A stretch of DNA of 64,000 nucleotides from Haloferax marisrubri (GTDB taxonomy: Archaea; Halobacteriota; Halobacteria; Halobacteriales; Haloferacaceae). A program made the translations under genes and the position numbers. The DNA is taken from assembly GCF_001469875.2 (NCBI RefSeq), contig NZ_LOPW02000004.1:1-64000 (forward strand). The letters are read 5' to 3'. Positions 32,634 to 41,369 of this stretch are shown one piece after another. A model generated the notes under the pieces. It made no database searches and was not told where the DNA came from. It saw only the letters and a list, made by a program, of their open reading frames with translations. How positions within the stretch are numbered: the first letter of the stretch is position 1; every line of letters starts with the position of its first letter.

Positions 32634-32737
32634 TACGCACCACCCCCGTTGCACTCGGGGCAGATACGGCGAGGGAGTCCGCCGCGACTCGTCGTCGTTG
32701 CGAGACGGGACCCACAGGTCGGGCAGAACCGTCTCAT
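32633..32737 (-). CDS. 34-residue zinc-ribbon micro-protein
   Basis: It reads MRRFCPTCGSRLATTTSRGG, continues with a short basic linker, and ends in ICPECNGGGA. Two CxxC pairs 20 residues apart make a complete minimal zinc ribbon. Its stop shares one base with the GTG of the SWIM gene. It is first in the right-end operon, 174 bp from attR. Confidence 0.65.
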   Translation of the reverse strand: MRRFCPTCGSRLATTTSRGGLPRRICPECNGGGA

Positions 32738-32909
32738 CGCTGACCCCCGAAATCACTCGATTTATCGACAGACAGCGGAGACCCGACTAACCGAATCTCG
32801 TGAACTCTCGATAGGCGGGGTCTTTCTTCCGGCTTCCCGAACGCGAGAAATGGAGCTACGAAAGCTGTCGCTCCGGTTTTTGGAACCTTCGAAAGCGAGT
32901 TAAAATTTG

Positions 32910-32924
32910 ATGGACTCGCGGGGA
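32910..32924. other. attR core within the tRNA-Ala 3' end
   Basis: The exact second copy of the 15-nt core found at 20867-20881. It covers the last 14 nt of the tRNA gene and one base beyond. Confidence 0.85.
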
Positions 32925-32982
32925 TTTGAACCCCGGGCCTCTTCCTTGCGAAGGAAGCGATCTGCCACTGATCTACGAGCCC
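32911..32982 (-). tRNA. tRNA-Ala (anticodon CGC)
   Basis: Read on the minus strand, the 72-nt gene folds as a full cloverleaf: acceptor GGGCTCG with CGAGTCC plus discriminator A, an anticodon stem CTTCC/GGAAG around loop TTCGCAA (anticodon CGC), and T-arm CCGGGGTTCAAATCCCCGC. CCA is not encoded. Its 3' end forms the right attachment site of the provirus and remains intact after integration. Confidence 0.95.
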
Positions 32983-33216
32983 TCATTCCCACGGAGTCGT
33001 GGGATACACTTATACCCTATGTTTTGTCCGCGGTCGGGCATGCGATAGCATCCCGTTCCGTCGGGCGATTCTGCGGGCGTCTGCTCGCGCGTCGAACGGA
33101 AGTGAGATGACACGCGCCTTAGCGCTGAAGGTCAGCTCGGAGGCAGAGTCCTCCGGACGCGCGCCTCGACAGCCGCGAGTGTGACGGTCGGTCCGGGAGT
33201 CCGGACAGCGCCGTCG

Positions 33217-33525
33217 TTAGTCTTCGAGGACGATCTCGATGCTGACGTCGTTCGGAACCTGAACGCGCATCAGCTGGCGCAGAGCGCGTTCGTCAGCGTC
33301 GAGGTCGATGAGACGCTTGTGGACGCGCATCTCCCAGTGCTCCCACGTGGCCGTCCCCTCGCCGTCAGGCGATTTGCGGGCGGGGACTTCGAGCGTCTTC
33401 GTGGGCAGCGGGATCGGCCCGCTGAGGTTGACGCCCGTCTTGTTTGCGATCTCGCGGACGTCGTCGCAGATATCGTCGAGGTCTTCCGGACTCGTGCCGG
33501 CGAGCCGAACGCGTGCCTGTTGCAT
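33217..33525 (-). CDS. rps10: 30S ribosomal protein S10 (uS10)
   Basis: A 102-residue uS10. The start [20 protein letters not shown] and the [32 protein letters not shown] end are the archaeal form. It binds in the head of the small subunit. It lies 2 bp after the tuf stop, in the common archaeal order tuf-rps10. Confidence 0.97.
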   Translation of the reverse strand: MQQARVRLAGTSPEDLDDICDDVREIANKTGVNLSGPIPLPTKTLEVPARKSPDGEGTATWEHWEMRVHKRLIDLDADERALRQLMRVQVPNDVSIEIVLED

Positions 33526-33527
33526 CG

Positions 33528-34793
33528 TTATCGCTCGTTGACTTCGAGCACTTTGCCGGCCGCGATGGTCTGACCCATGTCACGGACAGCGAAGCTGCCG
33601 AGCTCCGGAATCTCGGAGGACGGCTCGATGCTGAGCGGCTTCTGCGGACGGACGGTCACGATAGCGGCGTCGCCGGACTTGATGAAGTCCGGGTTCTCCT
33701 CAGCAACCTCGCCCGACGCGGGGTCGAGCTTCTGGTCGATCGACTCGATGGTACACGCGACCTGCGCCGTGTGGGCGTGGAAGACCGGCGTGTAGCCAGC
33801 GGTGATGACCGAGGGGTGCTGCATGACGACGACCTGCGCCTTGAAGGTCTCGGCGACCTTCGGCGGGTCGTCAGCCGGGCCACAGACGTCGCCGCGGCGG
33901 ATGTCGTCCTTGCCGACGCCACGAACGTTGAAACCAACGTTGTCGCCAGGACCGGCCTGGTCGACTTCCTCGTGGTGCATCTCGACGGTCTTGACCTCGC
34001 CGCCGACGTCAGAGGGCTGGAAGCTCACGTTGTCGCCGGGGTTGAGGGTACCCGTCTCGATACGGCCAACCGGGACCGTACCGATGCCGGAGATGGTGTA
34101 GACGTCCTGGATGGGCAGGCGCAGCGGCGCGTCCGTCGGCGGCTGCGGTGCCGGCAGGCTGTTGAGTGCTTCGAGGAGGATGTCGCCGTCGTACCACGAC
34201 GTGTTGTCGGAGCGCTCGGCGATGTTGTCGCCCTCGAAGGCCGAAATCGGGACATAGGTCGCGTCGTCGGAGTTGAAGCGGACCTGCTTGAGGAGCTTGT
34301 TGACCTGCTCCTTGACGTCCTTGTACTTGTCTTCGCTGTAGTCGACGACGTCCATCTTGTTGACCGCGATGATGAGTTCGCCGATGCCCAGGGTGCGGGC
34401 GAGGAAGACGTGCTCGCGGGTCTGAGGCGCGACACCGTCGTCGGCGGCGACGACGAGGACCGCGTTGTCAGCCTGCGAGGCACCGGTGATCATGTTCTTG
34501 ACGAAGTCGCGGTGGCCAGGACAGTCGACGATGGTGAAGTAGAACTCGTCCGTGTCGAACTCCTGGTGGGCGATGTCGATGGTGACACCGCGCTCGCGCT
34601 CTTCGGCGAGGTTGTCCATGACGTAGGCGAATTCGAATCCGCCCTTGCCCTTCTCCTCGGCTTCCTCTCGGTGCTGCTCGATGACGTGCTCCGGGACGGA
34701 GCCGGTCTCGAACAGGAGTCGGCCGACGAGCGTACTCTTACCGTGGTCGACGTGGCCGATAATGGCCAGGTTCTGGTGGGGTTTGTCGCTCAT
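33528..34793 (-). CDS. tuf: Translation elongation factor 1-alpha (aEF1A)
   Basis: A 421-residue GTPase that delivers aminoacyl-tRNA to the ribosome. Motifs seen are GHVDHGKST (G1), DCPGHRDF (G3) and NKMD (G4). The ATG at 34793 gives [16 protein letters not shown], the usual haloarchaeal start; an ATG four codons upstream is less likely. It is co-directional with rps10 and follows the homoserine dehydrogenase gene after 191 bp. Confidence 0.98.
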   Translation of the reverse strand: MSDKPHQNLAIIGHVDHGKSTLVGRLLFETGSVPEHVIEQHREEAEEKGKGGFEFAYVMDNLAEERERGVTIDIAHQEFDTDEFYFTIVDCPGHRDFVKNMITGASQADNAVLVVAADDGVAPQTREHVFLARTLGIGELIIAVNKMDVVDYSEDKYKDVKEQVNKLLKQVRFNSDDATYVPISAFEGDNIAERSDNTSWYDGDILLEALNSLPAPQPPTDAPLRLPIQDVYTISGIGTVPVGRIETGTLNPGDNVSFQPSDVGGEVKTVEMHHEEVDQAGPGDNVGFNVRGVGKDDIRRGDVCGPADDPPKVAETFKAQVVVMQHPSVITAGYTPVFHAHTAQVACTIESIDQKLDPASGEVAEENPDFIKSGDAAIVTVRPQKPLSIEPSSEIPELGSFAVRDMGQTIAAGKVLEVNER

Positions 34794-34984
34794 TGGTGTG
34801 TTCACGCGCTAAGGCGCTCTGTGGGGAATGTTTTTGCTGAAACCCCTAAAACGATTTCGATACGCGCTACGGGCCGTCTAACCGCCGTACTGCGATTTGC
34901 GGAACCATACCACGGTCTCCGAAACGGAACACTCGGTCGAAATCGACTGTCGAAGAAATCGAGGGGTACAAGCGGTCTCTGTGG

Positions 34985-35938
34985 CTATTCGAGGCGAGAA
35001 ACGTCAGACAGGACGGCCGTCGCCGTCTCGGGGCCGCCCGCTCCACGGCCGCTGATGTTCAGTTGCCCCGCGTGTTTGGTCTCCAACTGGACGATGTTCT
35101 GGGTGCCCGTGACCGACAGCGCGGAGCCCTGCGGAACCAACCGCGGAGCCACGCGAACCCCGTCGGCGGTCGCCTCGCCGATGAGTCGGACCGTCCGGCC
35201 GTCCTCGGCGGCGAGGTCGAGCGCCGTCCCCGGAACGTTGCGGATGCCCTCGACCTCGGCGTCGTCGAGCGCGTACTCGGTCTTGCCGTCGGAGAGGACG
35301 TTCGCGAGGATGACGAACTTCAGCGCGGCGTCGATGCCGTCCACGTCGAAAGTGGGGTCGGCCTCGGCGACGCCGAGGTCCTGCGCCTCCGCGAGGACGT
35401 GCTCGTAGTCGAGGCCCTCGGCGGCCATCCGCGAGAGGATGAAGTTCGCCGTCCCGTTCAGCACGCCACGCGCGGCCGTCACGTGCGGCGCGCCGAGGTC
35501 GGAGATGGTCGAGAGGACGGGAATCGCGCCGCCGACGGCCGCCTCGAACTGGACGGTTCCGGCGCTCTCGGCTTCGAGCGCGCGCAGGTCGGCGTACCGT
35601 TCCGCGACCGGGCCCTTGTTCGCGAGCACGACGTGACGGTCGTCACCCAGCGCGCGCTCGACGTGCGAGAAGCCGGGTTCGGCGTCGCCGAGCGTCGTCG
35701 GCGTCGCCTCCACCAGCACGTCGTAGTCGGCGTCGAACACCGCCTCGGGGTCCGCGTCACCGACTACGCCCTCGCGTTCCTTGCGGTCGTGAACCGCGCT
35801 CGGGTCGAGCCCGGCAGGGTCGACCGCGGAGGAAGACGAGTCAGCGAACGCGACGACGTCGTGACCGTAGTCGCCCGCGAGGTCGAGGACCGAGCCGCCG
35901 ACCGCGCCCGCGCCGAGCACGGCGAGTCTGAGGCTCAT
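34985..35938 (-). CDS. hom: Homoserine dehydrogenase
   Basis: A 317-residue enzyme that reduces aspartate semialdehyde to homoserine for Thr and Met synthesis. The N-terminus has the NAD(P)-binding LAVLGAGAVGGSVLDL. The family signature region is seen in ARGVLNGTANFILSRMAAEGLDYEHVLAEAQDLGVAEADPTFDVDGIDAALK. It lacks the ACT domain found in many bacterial forms; the overlapping upstream gene supplies a separate ACT protein. Start ATG at 35938 overlaps that gene as ATGA. Confidence 0.95.
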   Translation of the reverse strand: MSLRLAVLGAGAVGGSVLDLAGDYGHDVVAFADSSSSAVDPAGLDPSAVHDRKEREGVVGDADPEAVFDADYDVLVEATPTTLGDAEPGFSHVERALGDDRHVVLANKGPVAERYADLRALEAESAGTVQFEAAVGGAIPVLSTISDLGAPHVTAARGVLNGTANFILSRMAAEGLDYEHVLAEAQDLGVAEADPTFDVDGIDAALKFVILANVLSDGKTEYALDDAEVEGIRNVPGTALDLAAEDGRTVRLIGEATADGVRVAPRLVPQGSALSVTGTQNIVQLETKHAGQLNISGRGAGGPETATAVLSDVSRLE

Positions 35939-36504
35939 TGGGACCCCTCCGCGAGCGGCTCGACGACGTGTAGTTCCTTCTCGGCCGCGAGGTCGCGGAC
36001 GACCGACAGCGTCTCGTCGACGCGGCCGGAGCGGACCGCGAGTCGGAGCCGGGCGCTCGACGCCTCGTCGGTCCCCTCGCGGGCCGACAGCGACAGGTCC
36101 TGTAGCGTCGCGTCCGCGGACGACTCGATTCGGTGGAGCGTGTCCGAGAGGTCGGAGTCGACGATGTCGCCGACGAGGATGACCATCACCTCTTCGCCGA
36201 AGTGCTCCGCGCCGGCGCGGATGACGTTGACGCCGGCGTCGCGGAGCGCCTCGACGATTCGCTCGAAGCGGTCGGGCGGGCATTCGAGGTCGACCTCCAC
36301 GGGGATGTGCCCGCGCGGCGTCAGGCTCCCGCGCTCGTGGAAGATAGAAAGCAGATTGCCGCCGTTGTCGGAGATAGGCTTGAGCGCCGCCAGAAGCTGT
36401 CCGGGCTCGTCGACGAGTTCGAGCCGAATCGTGTGCGGTTTCGGCTGCTCGCCGCTCCCGTCGGCCTCGGCGTCGCTCCCGCCGTCGAGGTCCTGTGCAC
36501 TCAT
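35935..36504 (-). CDS. ACT-domain protein, likely regulatory partner of homoserine dehydrogenase
   Basis: A 189-residue protein with an N-terminal ACT domain (HTIRLELVDEPGQLLAALKPISDNGGNLLSIFHERG) and a second, more divergent ACT-like half (ARLRLAVRSGRVDETLSVVRDLAAEK). ACT pairs bind amino acids and control biosynthetic enzymes. The 4-bp overlap with hom suggests that it senses Thr or Met for that enzyme (inference). A strong GGAGGTG ribosome-binding site precedes the ATG and lies inside the 35-codon ORF upstream. Confidence 0.85.
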   Translation of the reverse strand: MSAQDLDGGSDAEADGSGEQPKPHTIRLELVDEPGQLLAALKPISDNGGNLLSIFHERGSLTPRGHIPVEVDLECPPDRFERIVEALRDAGVNVIRAGAEHFGEEVMVILVGDIVDSDLSDTLHRIESSADATLQDLSLSAREGTDEASSARLRLAVRSGRVDETLSVVRDLAAEKELHVVEPLAEGSQ

Positions 36505-36608
36505 CGCCCCACCTCCGTGGGCCGTCCCGACGCTGTTGTCCGCGACGCGCGGTTCGGTCGTGGTTTCGCGTCGTCGCGCCAGGAGTCGAGAGACGTGCCC
36601 TTACGCAT
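36501..36608 (-). CDS. 35-codon, apparently leaderless ORF ahead of ACT-hom
   Basis: It starts MRKGTSLDSWRDDAKPRPNR and ends RTTASGRPTEVGR. The TATA-like ttatacc on the minus strand (about 36632-36638) lies 25-28 bp before the ATG, the spacing of leaderless haloarchaeal transcripts. Its stop overlaps the ACT gene start as ATGA. The peptide is rich in Thr, Ser and Arg. It could be a leader peptide or simply a coupling ORF; neither is demonstrated. Confidence 0.5.
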   Translation of the reverse strand: MRKGTSLDSWRDDAKPRPNRASRTTASGRPTEVGR

Positions 36609-36868
36609 ATCTACCCGTGATTCGGCCACGCGGTATAAGCCTTCGCAGCCGACACGGTTTGCCGACGCCGAGAGCGTGCTGGCATGTGTCACGGACGGCG
36701 GCCGACCGCGAGCGTGACGGGGAGCGGCGAGTCGGTCGCAGAGCGACGAGACGGGAAAGACGCCGGCGGCGACACGGGAGCCGGCCGGCGGCGACGCGAA
36801 GACGGGCCGACGGACCGGGGCTACCGCTGCCCGGGTGAAAAAACGAAAGAAGGCGCGACGGCTCGCGC
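36609..36868. other. Promoter of ACT-hom and gap before fusA
   Basis: It contains the TATA-like element described for the 35-codon ORF and otherwise G/C-rich sequence with no supported gene. A TTTTTTC-like run (minus strand, near 36837-36843) just after the fusA stop may end fusA transcription. Confidence 0.4.
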
Positions 36869-39052
36869 TTAGATGTAGTCGATAGCCTGCGAGAGCTCGA
36901 GCTTCATGCCCTTGCGCTCGCGGATCTCCATGATCTTCTCGCGCTGGAGGTTGTCCGAGAGCACGCGGAAGCCGGCGTTCTCCGTGTTCCAGGAGGCGCG
37001 GCCTTCCGTGGCCGAACGGATGTCCGACGAGAAGCCGATCATCTCTTCGACGGGCGCGATGCCCTCGATGACCATGAGGTCACCTTCCTGGTACATGTCG
37101 TCGACGCGGCCGCGGCGACCCTGAATCTCGCCGGAGGCCGAGCCCATGTATTCGGAGGCGACGTCGATGCGGACGTTCTGGATGGGTTCGAGGAGCTTCA
37201 CCTGACCCGCGATGAGCGAGCGGTGGACCGCGTCACGCGTCGCAGGGATGACCTGGGCGGGACCGCGGTGGATGGTGTCCTCGTGGAGCCGCGCGTCGTG
37301 GAGGCGCAGGAGCGTCCCCTGGACGGGCTCTGCTGCGAGCGGACCGTCGTCGAGCGCCTCTTCGAGACCCTCGATGACGAGTTCCATCGTCTCGTTGAGG
37401 TGCTGGATACCCTTCGTGTCGTCGATGAGGATGTTCGTCCCGTGGATGTGTTCGACGTTCTGGGACGTGTCCTTGTCCATGCCGGCTTCCTGCAGCGCCT
37501 CGCGGCGCTCCAGTTCGGGCATGTCCATCGAGATTTCGCCGAGCTTGATGGAGTCGACGATGTCCTGCGAGAGGGGTTCCGCCGTGATGTAGAACTTGTT
37601 GTGGCGGTTCGGGGAGACACCTTCGACCTCGTGGGACTCGCCCTGAACCTGCTCGCGGTAGACGACAATCGGCTCACCGGTGCGGACCGGGATGCCCTGG
37701 TTGTCGCGGATACGCTGGGTGATGACTTCGAGGTGGAGCTCGCCCTGACCGGAGATGAGGTGCTCGCCCGTGTCCTCGTTAATCTCGATGCGGATGGTCG
37801 GGTCTTCCTTCGCGACCTGCTGGAGCGTCTGGATGAGCTTCGGCAGGTCGTCCATGCGCTCTGCCTCGACGGACTTCGTGATGACAGGCTCGGAGATGTG
37901 CTCGATGGACTCGAACGGCGTCATCTCGACGGAGGAGACGGTAGAACCGGCGATGGCGTCACGGAGACCCGTGACGGCCGCGATGTTCCCTGCGGGGACG
38001 CCGCGGTCGAGTTCCTCGCGTTCGCCACCCATGAAGACACCGACAGACTGGACGCGGTTCTTGCCCGCGGTCCCGGAGACGTAGAGCTCCTGACCCTTGC
38101 GGATGGTACCGGAGAACAGGCGACCCGTCGCGATTTCGCCCGCGTGGGGGTCCATCGAGATGTCGGTCGCCATGAAGACGACTTCGCCGTCGTCGTCGAC
38201 TTCGCGCATCTGGCGCGCGAGGTCGGACTCGGAGTCACCGCGCCAGACCGTCGGGATACGACGGGGCTGGGCGTCGAGCGGGTTGGGGAAGTGCTCCGCA
38301 ACCATGTCGAGGACGACGTCCGAAAGCGGCGTGCGCTCGTGGAGTTCCTGACGGTCGCCACCGCGCTCGAGTTCCATGATGTCGCCGAAGGAGATACCGG
38401 TCTCCTCCATCGACGGCATGGAGACACCCCACTTGTAGAGGGCGGACCCGAAGGCGACGGTCCCGTCTTCGACGGAGACCGTCCAGTCGTAGTCCTTCTC
38501 CTCGGTCATCCCGCGGATGAGTTCGTTGACGTCGGAGATGACGTCGACGAGGCGCTTCTGCATCTCCTCGGGACCTTCCTGCAGTTCGTTGATGAGGCGG
38601 TCGACCTTGTTGATGAAAAGCGCCGGCTTGACGCCCTCGCGGAGCGCCTGACGCAGGACCGTCTCGGTCTGCGGCATGGCACCCTCGACGGCGTCGACGA
38701 CGACGAGCGCACCGTCGACGGCGCGCATCGCGCGCGTCACGTCGCCACCGAAGTCGACGTGGCCCGGCGTGTCGATGAGGTTGATGAGGTGGTTCTCGCC
38801 TTCCCATTCGTGGGTCATCGAGACGTTTGCGGCGTCGATGGTGATGCCGCGTTCCTGTTCGTCTTCCTTCGTGTCCATCGCGAGCTGCTGGCCGGCAGTC
38901 TCGTCGGAGATCATGCCCGCACCTGCGAGGAGGTTGTCGGAGAGGGTCGTCTTACCGTGGTCGACGTGAGCAGCGATGGCAATGTTCCGGATCTGCTCCG
39001 GCTTGTCCATCAGTTTCTCACATTCCTGGACGATCTTCTTTCGTCGGCCCAT
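36869..39052 (-). CDS. fusA: Translation elongation factor 2 (aEF2)
   Basis: A 727-residue translocation GTPase. The G motifs are [23 protein letters not shown] and NKVD. The C-terminal region contains [16 protein letters not shown], which carries the diphthamide histidine of archaeal and eukaryotic EF2. I start at the ATG at 39052 ([16 protein letters not shown]), the usual N-terminus; the upstream extension looks non-coding. It is the last gene of the rpsL-rpsG-fusA order, here separated from rpsG by the oppositely oriented HELSH gene. Confidence 0.98.
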   Translation of the reverse strand: MGRRKKIVQECEKLMDKPEQIRNIAIAAHVDHGKTTLSDNLLAGAGMISDETAGQQLAMDTKEDEQERGITIDAANVSMTHEWEGENHLINLIDTPGHVDFGGDVTRAMRAVDGALVVVDAVEGAMPQTETVLRQALREGVKPALFINKVDRLINELQEGPEEMQKRLVDVISDVNELIRGMTEEKDYDWTVSVEDGTVAFGSALYKWGVSMPSMEETGISFGDIMELERGGDRQELHERTPLSDVVLDMVAEHFPNPLDAQPRRIPTVWRGDSESDLARQMREVDDDGEVVFMATDISMDPHAGEIATGRLFSGTIRKGQELYVSGTAGKNRVQSVGVFMGGEREELDRGVPAGNIAAVTGLRDAIAGSTVSSVEMTPFESIEHISEPVITKSVEAERMDDLPKLIQTLQQVAKEDPTIRIEINEDTGEHLISGQGELHLEVITQRIRDNQGIPVRTGEPIVVYREQVQGESHEVEGVSPNRHNKFYITAEPLSQDIVDSIKLGEISMDMPELERREALQEAGMDKDTSQNVEHIHGTNILIDDTKGIQHLNETMELVIEGLEEALDDGPLAAEPVQGTLLRLHDARLHEDTIHRGPAQVIPATRDAVHRSLIAGQVKLLEPIQNVRIDVASEYMGSASGEIQGRRGRVDDMYQEGDLMVIEGIAPVEEMIGFSSDIRSATEGRASWNTENAGFRVLSDNLQREKIMEIRERKGMKLELSQAIDYI

Positions 39053-39242
39053 TATACAGGGGTCTACCGGCAGGAGGGTCAAAAGAGTAGTGTTTTTGCC
39101 GAGCGGATTTCCCATTTTCAGCCGTCCTACCGCCGGGGTATGAGCATTTTTGTCACGATAGGCGAGACTGTCCGCCGGACGCGAATCTCGTCGCCGCCCT
39201 CGGCGCAAGAGTCATGTTGGTTGATAACATTCCTCAAGATGA

Positions 39243-39998
39243 ATGGACCTCCGAGTCGTCGGGGGCGCACCGGCAGACCCGTTCTTGAGCGCCGCCGACC
39301 TGTTCGAAACCGAGTTCGAGCTTTCGTACCCCGTGTTCGTGCACGTGCGCGACGACCCCGACTCCCGCACGTGGGCCGGTCACTATCAGGACCACCACGT
39401 CCTCAACATCTCCCGACAGGCCGCCACCAGTGCGATGGCCCGCGAGCTCGCGCTCCACGAGCTATCGCACATGGCCCGAAACGAGGAGGGTCACGTCTCG
39501 CACTACCAGTCCACGCGCGAGGCGGTCTTTCTCGCGCTCGCGGGTCGAACCGTCGAGCGCCGGAAGCTCGCGCACTGCTACCAGATCGCCAACCACTGCA
39601 AGGACATCTACGCCGACGACCTGACGCTGTCTGTCGCGCCCGCGGACAAACTCGTCCAGTTCCTCGAGTCGCAACTGGCCGCGGCACTCGCCGACCGGCC
39701 GCCTGCATCCGGGCGGCCGGGGTCTCAACTCGTCACCGCCGGCTCAGACCCCGAAATCACGGCCGTGAACGCCGCGTTCGCCCTCGCGCTCGTGGAGCGA
39801 CACGACCTCGTCGAGTCGGACCACCGGCTGTACGACCTCGCGCACGCCGCGGGCGACGACGCGCCGTCGGTGTCGCTCGACACGTTCAAAGAACAGTTCC
39901 GGACGCTCGCCGCCGACCCCTCGAAAAGCGAGTACCGCCGGACGCTCGTCGACGTGGTGAAACACTACGTCGTCAACCCGGGAATGGCCGCCGACTGA
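39243..39998 (+). CDS. DUF5781-type protein with HELSH zinc-protease motif
   Basis: A 251-residue protein I assign to haloarchaeal DUF5781. Near residue 73 it has LALHELSHMARNEEGHVSHY, in which HExxH plus a following His/Glu suggests a gluzincin- or metallopeptidase-like zinc site. No signal peptide or membrane segment is visible. It is the only plus-strand gene among the translation genes in this stretch. Activity is not established. Confidence 0.8.
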   Translation: MDLRVVGGAPADPFLSAADLFETEFELSYPVFVHVRDDPDSRTWAGHYQDHHVLNISRQAATSAMARELALHELSHMARNEEGHVSHYQSTREAVFLALAGRTVERRKLAHCYQIANHCKDIYADDLTLSVAPADKLVQFLESQLAAALADRPPASGRPGSQLVTAGSDPEITAVNAAFALALVERHDLVESDHRLYDLAHAAGDDAPSVSLDTFKEQFRTLAADPSKSEYRRTLVDVVKHYVVNPGMAAD

Positions 39999-40097
39999 GC
40001 GCCGCGCGCCGACCGGGAGCACGCGGGCGAACGGGCCGCGAGCCCGGCGTGCGGCATCGCCACTCGGGACGGTGAAAAACGAAAGAGAGTGGAGAGA

Positions 40098-40712
40098 TTA
40101 CCGGGCGGCTTCGGCGACGCGCTCTTTCTCCTCTTTCTGGGAGATAGCGTACGTCTGCACGTCGTAGTCGGCCGCGCCGATGAGCTGCTGTGCGAGCGCC
40201 TCGGCGGCGGTGGTCGTCGTCTTGTAGGAGCCGCTGAGCGTGCCCTGCGCGATGAACTTCAGCGCCTCGTCGACGCGGCGCTGCGGGGCGACGTCGACGG
40301 CCTGCGGGACCGAGATGCCACCGTACTTGAGGCGGACGGTCTCCTCGCGGGGACCGGCGTTCTCGACCGCGCGGATGAGCACCTGCACGGGGTTCTCCTC
40401 GGTGCGCTCGTTGACGATTTCGAACGCATCCTTGACGATCTTGCTCGTCTTCTGCTTGTGTCCCGTGTTGTCCTCGGTCTGCATCAGGCGGTTGATGAGC
40501 CGCTCGACGATGCTGATTTCGGACTTCTGGAACTGCTTCGAGGCGTGACGACCCATCGTGTGGGCGATGGGCGTCGCCTTGATGTACCGGCTCATGCTGG
40601 GGTCGGTGTACTCCATCTCGGAGACGTCCCAGACGCCGAACAGAAGCGCGTTCTCTTTCGCTTCTTCACTACTCGCGGGGGACTCGGGCTCGGGTGCGTC
40701 GCTTTCCGACAT
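40098..40712 (-). CDS. rps7: 30S ribosomal protein S7 (uS7)
   Basis: A 204-residue archaeal uS7. The N-terminus is a haloarchaeal acidic extension (MSESDAPEPESPASSEE); the conserved core includes HTMGRHASKQFQKSEISIVERLINRLMQTEDNTGHK and the C-terminal SGSYKTTTTAAEALAQQLIGAA. It starts 2 bp after the rps12 stop. Confidence 0.97.
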   Translation of the reverse strand: MSESDAPEPESPASSEEAKENALLFGVWDVSEMEYTDPSMSRYIKATPIAHTMGRHASKQFQKSEISIVERLINRLMQTEDNTGHKQKTSKIVKDAFEIVNERTEENPVQVLIRAVENAGPREETVRLKYGGISVPQAVDVAPQRRVDEALKFIAQGTLSGSYKTTTTAAEALAQQLIGAADYDVQTYAISQKEEKERVAEAAR

Positions 40713-40714
40713 GG

Positions 40715-41143
40715 TTAGCGCACCGGCTTTTCAGCGTTCCCGCGGACGAGTTCGATCATCGAGACGCCGTTGACCTTCTCGACCTTGTAGTTGACACCCG
40801 AAAGGTCACCCATCGCGCGACCCTTCGCGCCGCCGATACCGGCGATGGTGACTTCGTCGTGTTCGTCGATGAACGAAATCGCGCCGTCACCGGGACAGAA
40901 GGCGGTGACCTGCTTTCCGTTCTTGATGAGCTGAACACGGACGCATTTCCGAATCGCCGAGTTCGGCTGCTTTGCTTCGATACCGACCTTCTCGAGGACG
41001 ATGCCACGACCCTGCGGGGCACCCTCGAGCGGGTCGGACTTCTTGCCGAGACCGCGCTCACGGCGCGCGTACTCAGAGTCGGACCAGCGGCGCTTCTGCC
41101 GGTCCTGCTTGAGCTTGCGCGCGGCGTATTTGCCGTTCGCCAT
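40715..41143 (-). CDS. rps12: 30S ribosomal protein S12 (uS12)
   Basis: A 142-residue archaeal uS12. [20 protein letters not shown] and the decoding-centre segment [21 protein letters not shown] are clear. The ATG at 41143 is the conserved start. It is followed directly by rps7. Confidence 0.97.
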   Translation of the reverse strand: MANGKYAARKLKQDRQKRRWSDSEYARRERGLGKKSDPLEGAPQGRGIVLEKVGIEAKQPNSAIRKCVRVQLIKNGKQVTAFCPGDGAISFIDEHDEVTIAGIGGAKGRAMGDLSGVNYKVEKVNGVSMIELVRGNAEKPVR

Positions 41144-41369
41144 AGTGAACAACAGTTCCAGATGGAGCTACTTAAGCCTCCCTTTTCGAATCCGGCGAGA
41201 CGGCTTCAGGAGCGATTAGCGACCCCTAAGGAGGTATCTGAGGTCGTTTCGTCGATTCGAACGACGGTCCCTCCGCGGCGAAGAGGGACTAAACCGCCCG
41301 GAGATGGTGTCGTTTCGGCCAACCGTGCGAACAACACGCACGCGAGGGTGACGCGCCCGTCTGCCCGGG

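Larger units (their letters stand above)
20867..32924. mobile_element. Integrated tailless-virus-like provirus in tRNA-Ala(CGC)
   Basis: An element of about 12.05 kb bounded by a 15-bp direct repeat identical at 20867-20881 and 32910-32924; the right copy is the 3' end of an intact tRNA-Ala(CGC) gene. It contains an integrase next to attL, RHH regulators, a second small recombinase, a P-loop ATPase of packaging type, a nuclease, three soluble capsid-candidate proteins, and many small one-helix membrane proteins in two divergent operons, plus a zinc-protein operon at the right end. There is no portal, terminase large subunit or tail gene. By gene content it resembles SNJ1/SH1-type viruses with an internal membrane. 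The family assignment is inference; integration into the tRNA is directly visible. Confidence 0.85.

Noticed and set aside
20867-32924. Interpretation as a pleolipovirus-type provirus
   Set aside because: There is no large spike protein of about 500 residues and no multi-helix VP3-like protein with a following P-loop gene in the pleolipoviral order. A packaging-type ATPase with soluble capsid candidates fits an icosahedral virus better.
37223-40075. 950-codon plus-strand frame opposite fusA and across the HELSH gene
   Set aside because: It is antisense to fusA and shifts into an Arg/Pro-rich end; no ribosome-binding site or domain.
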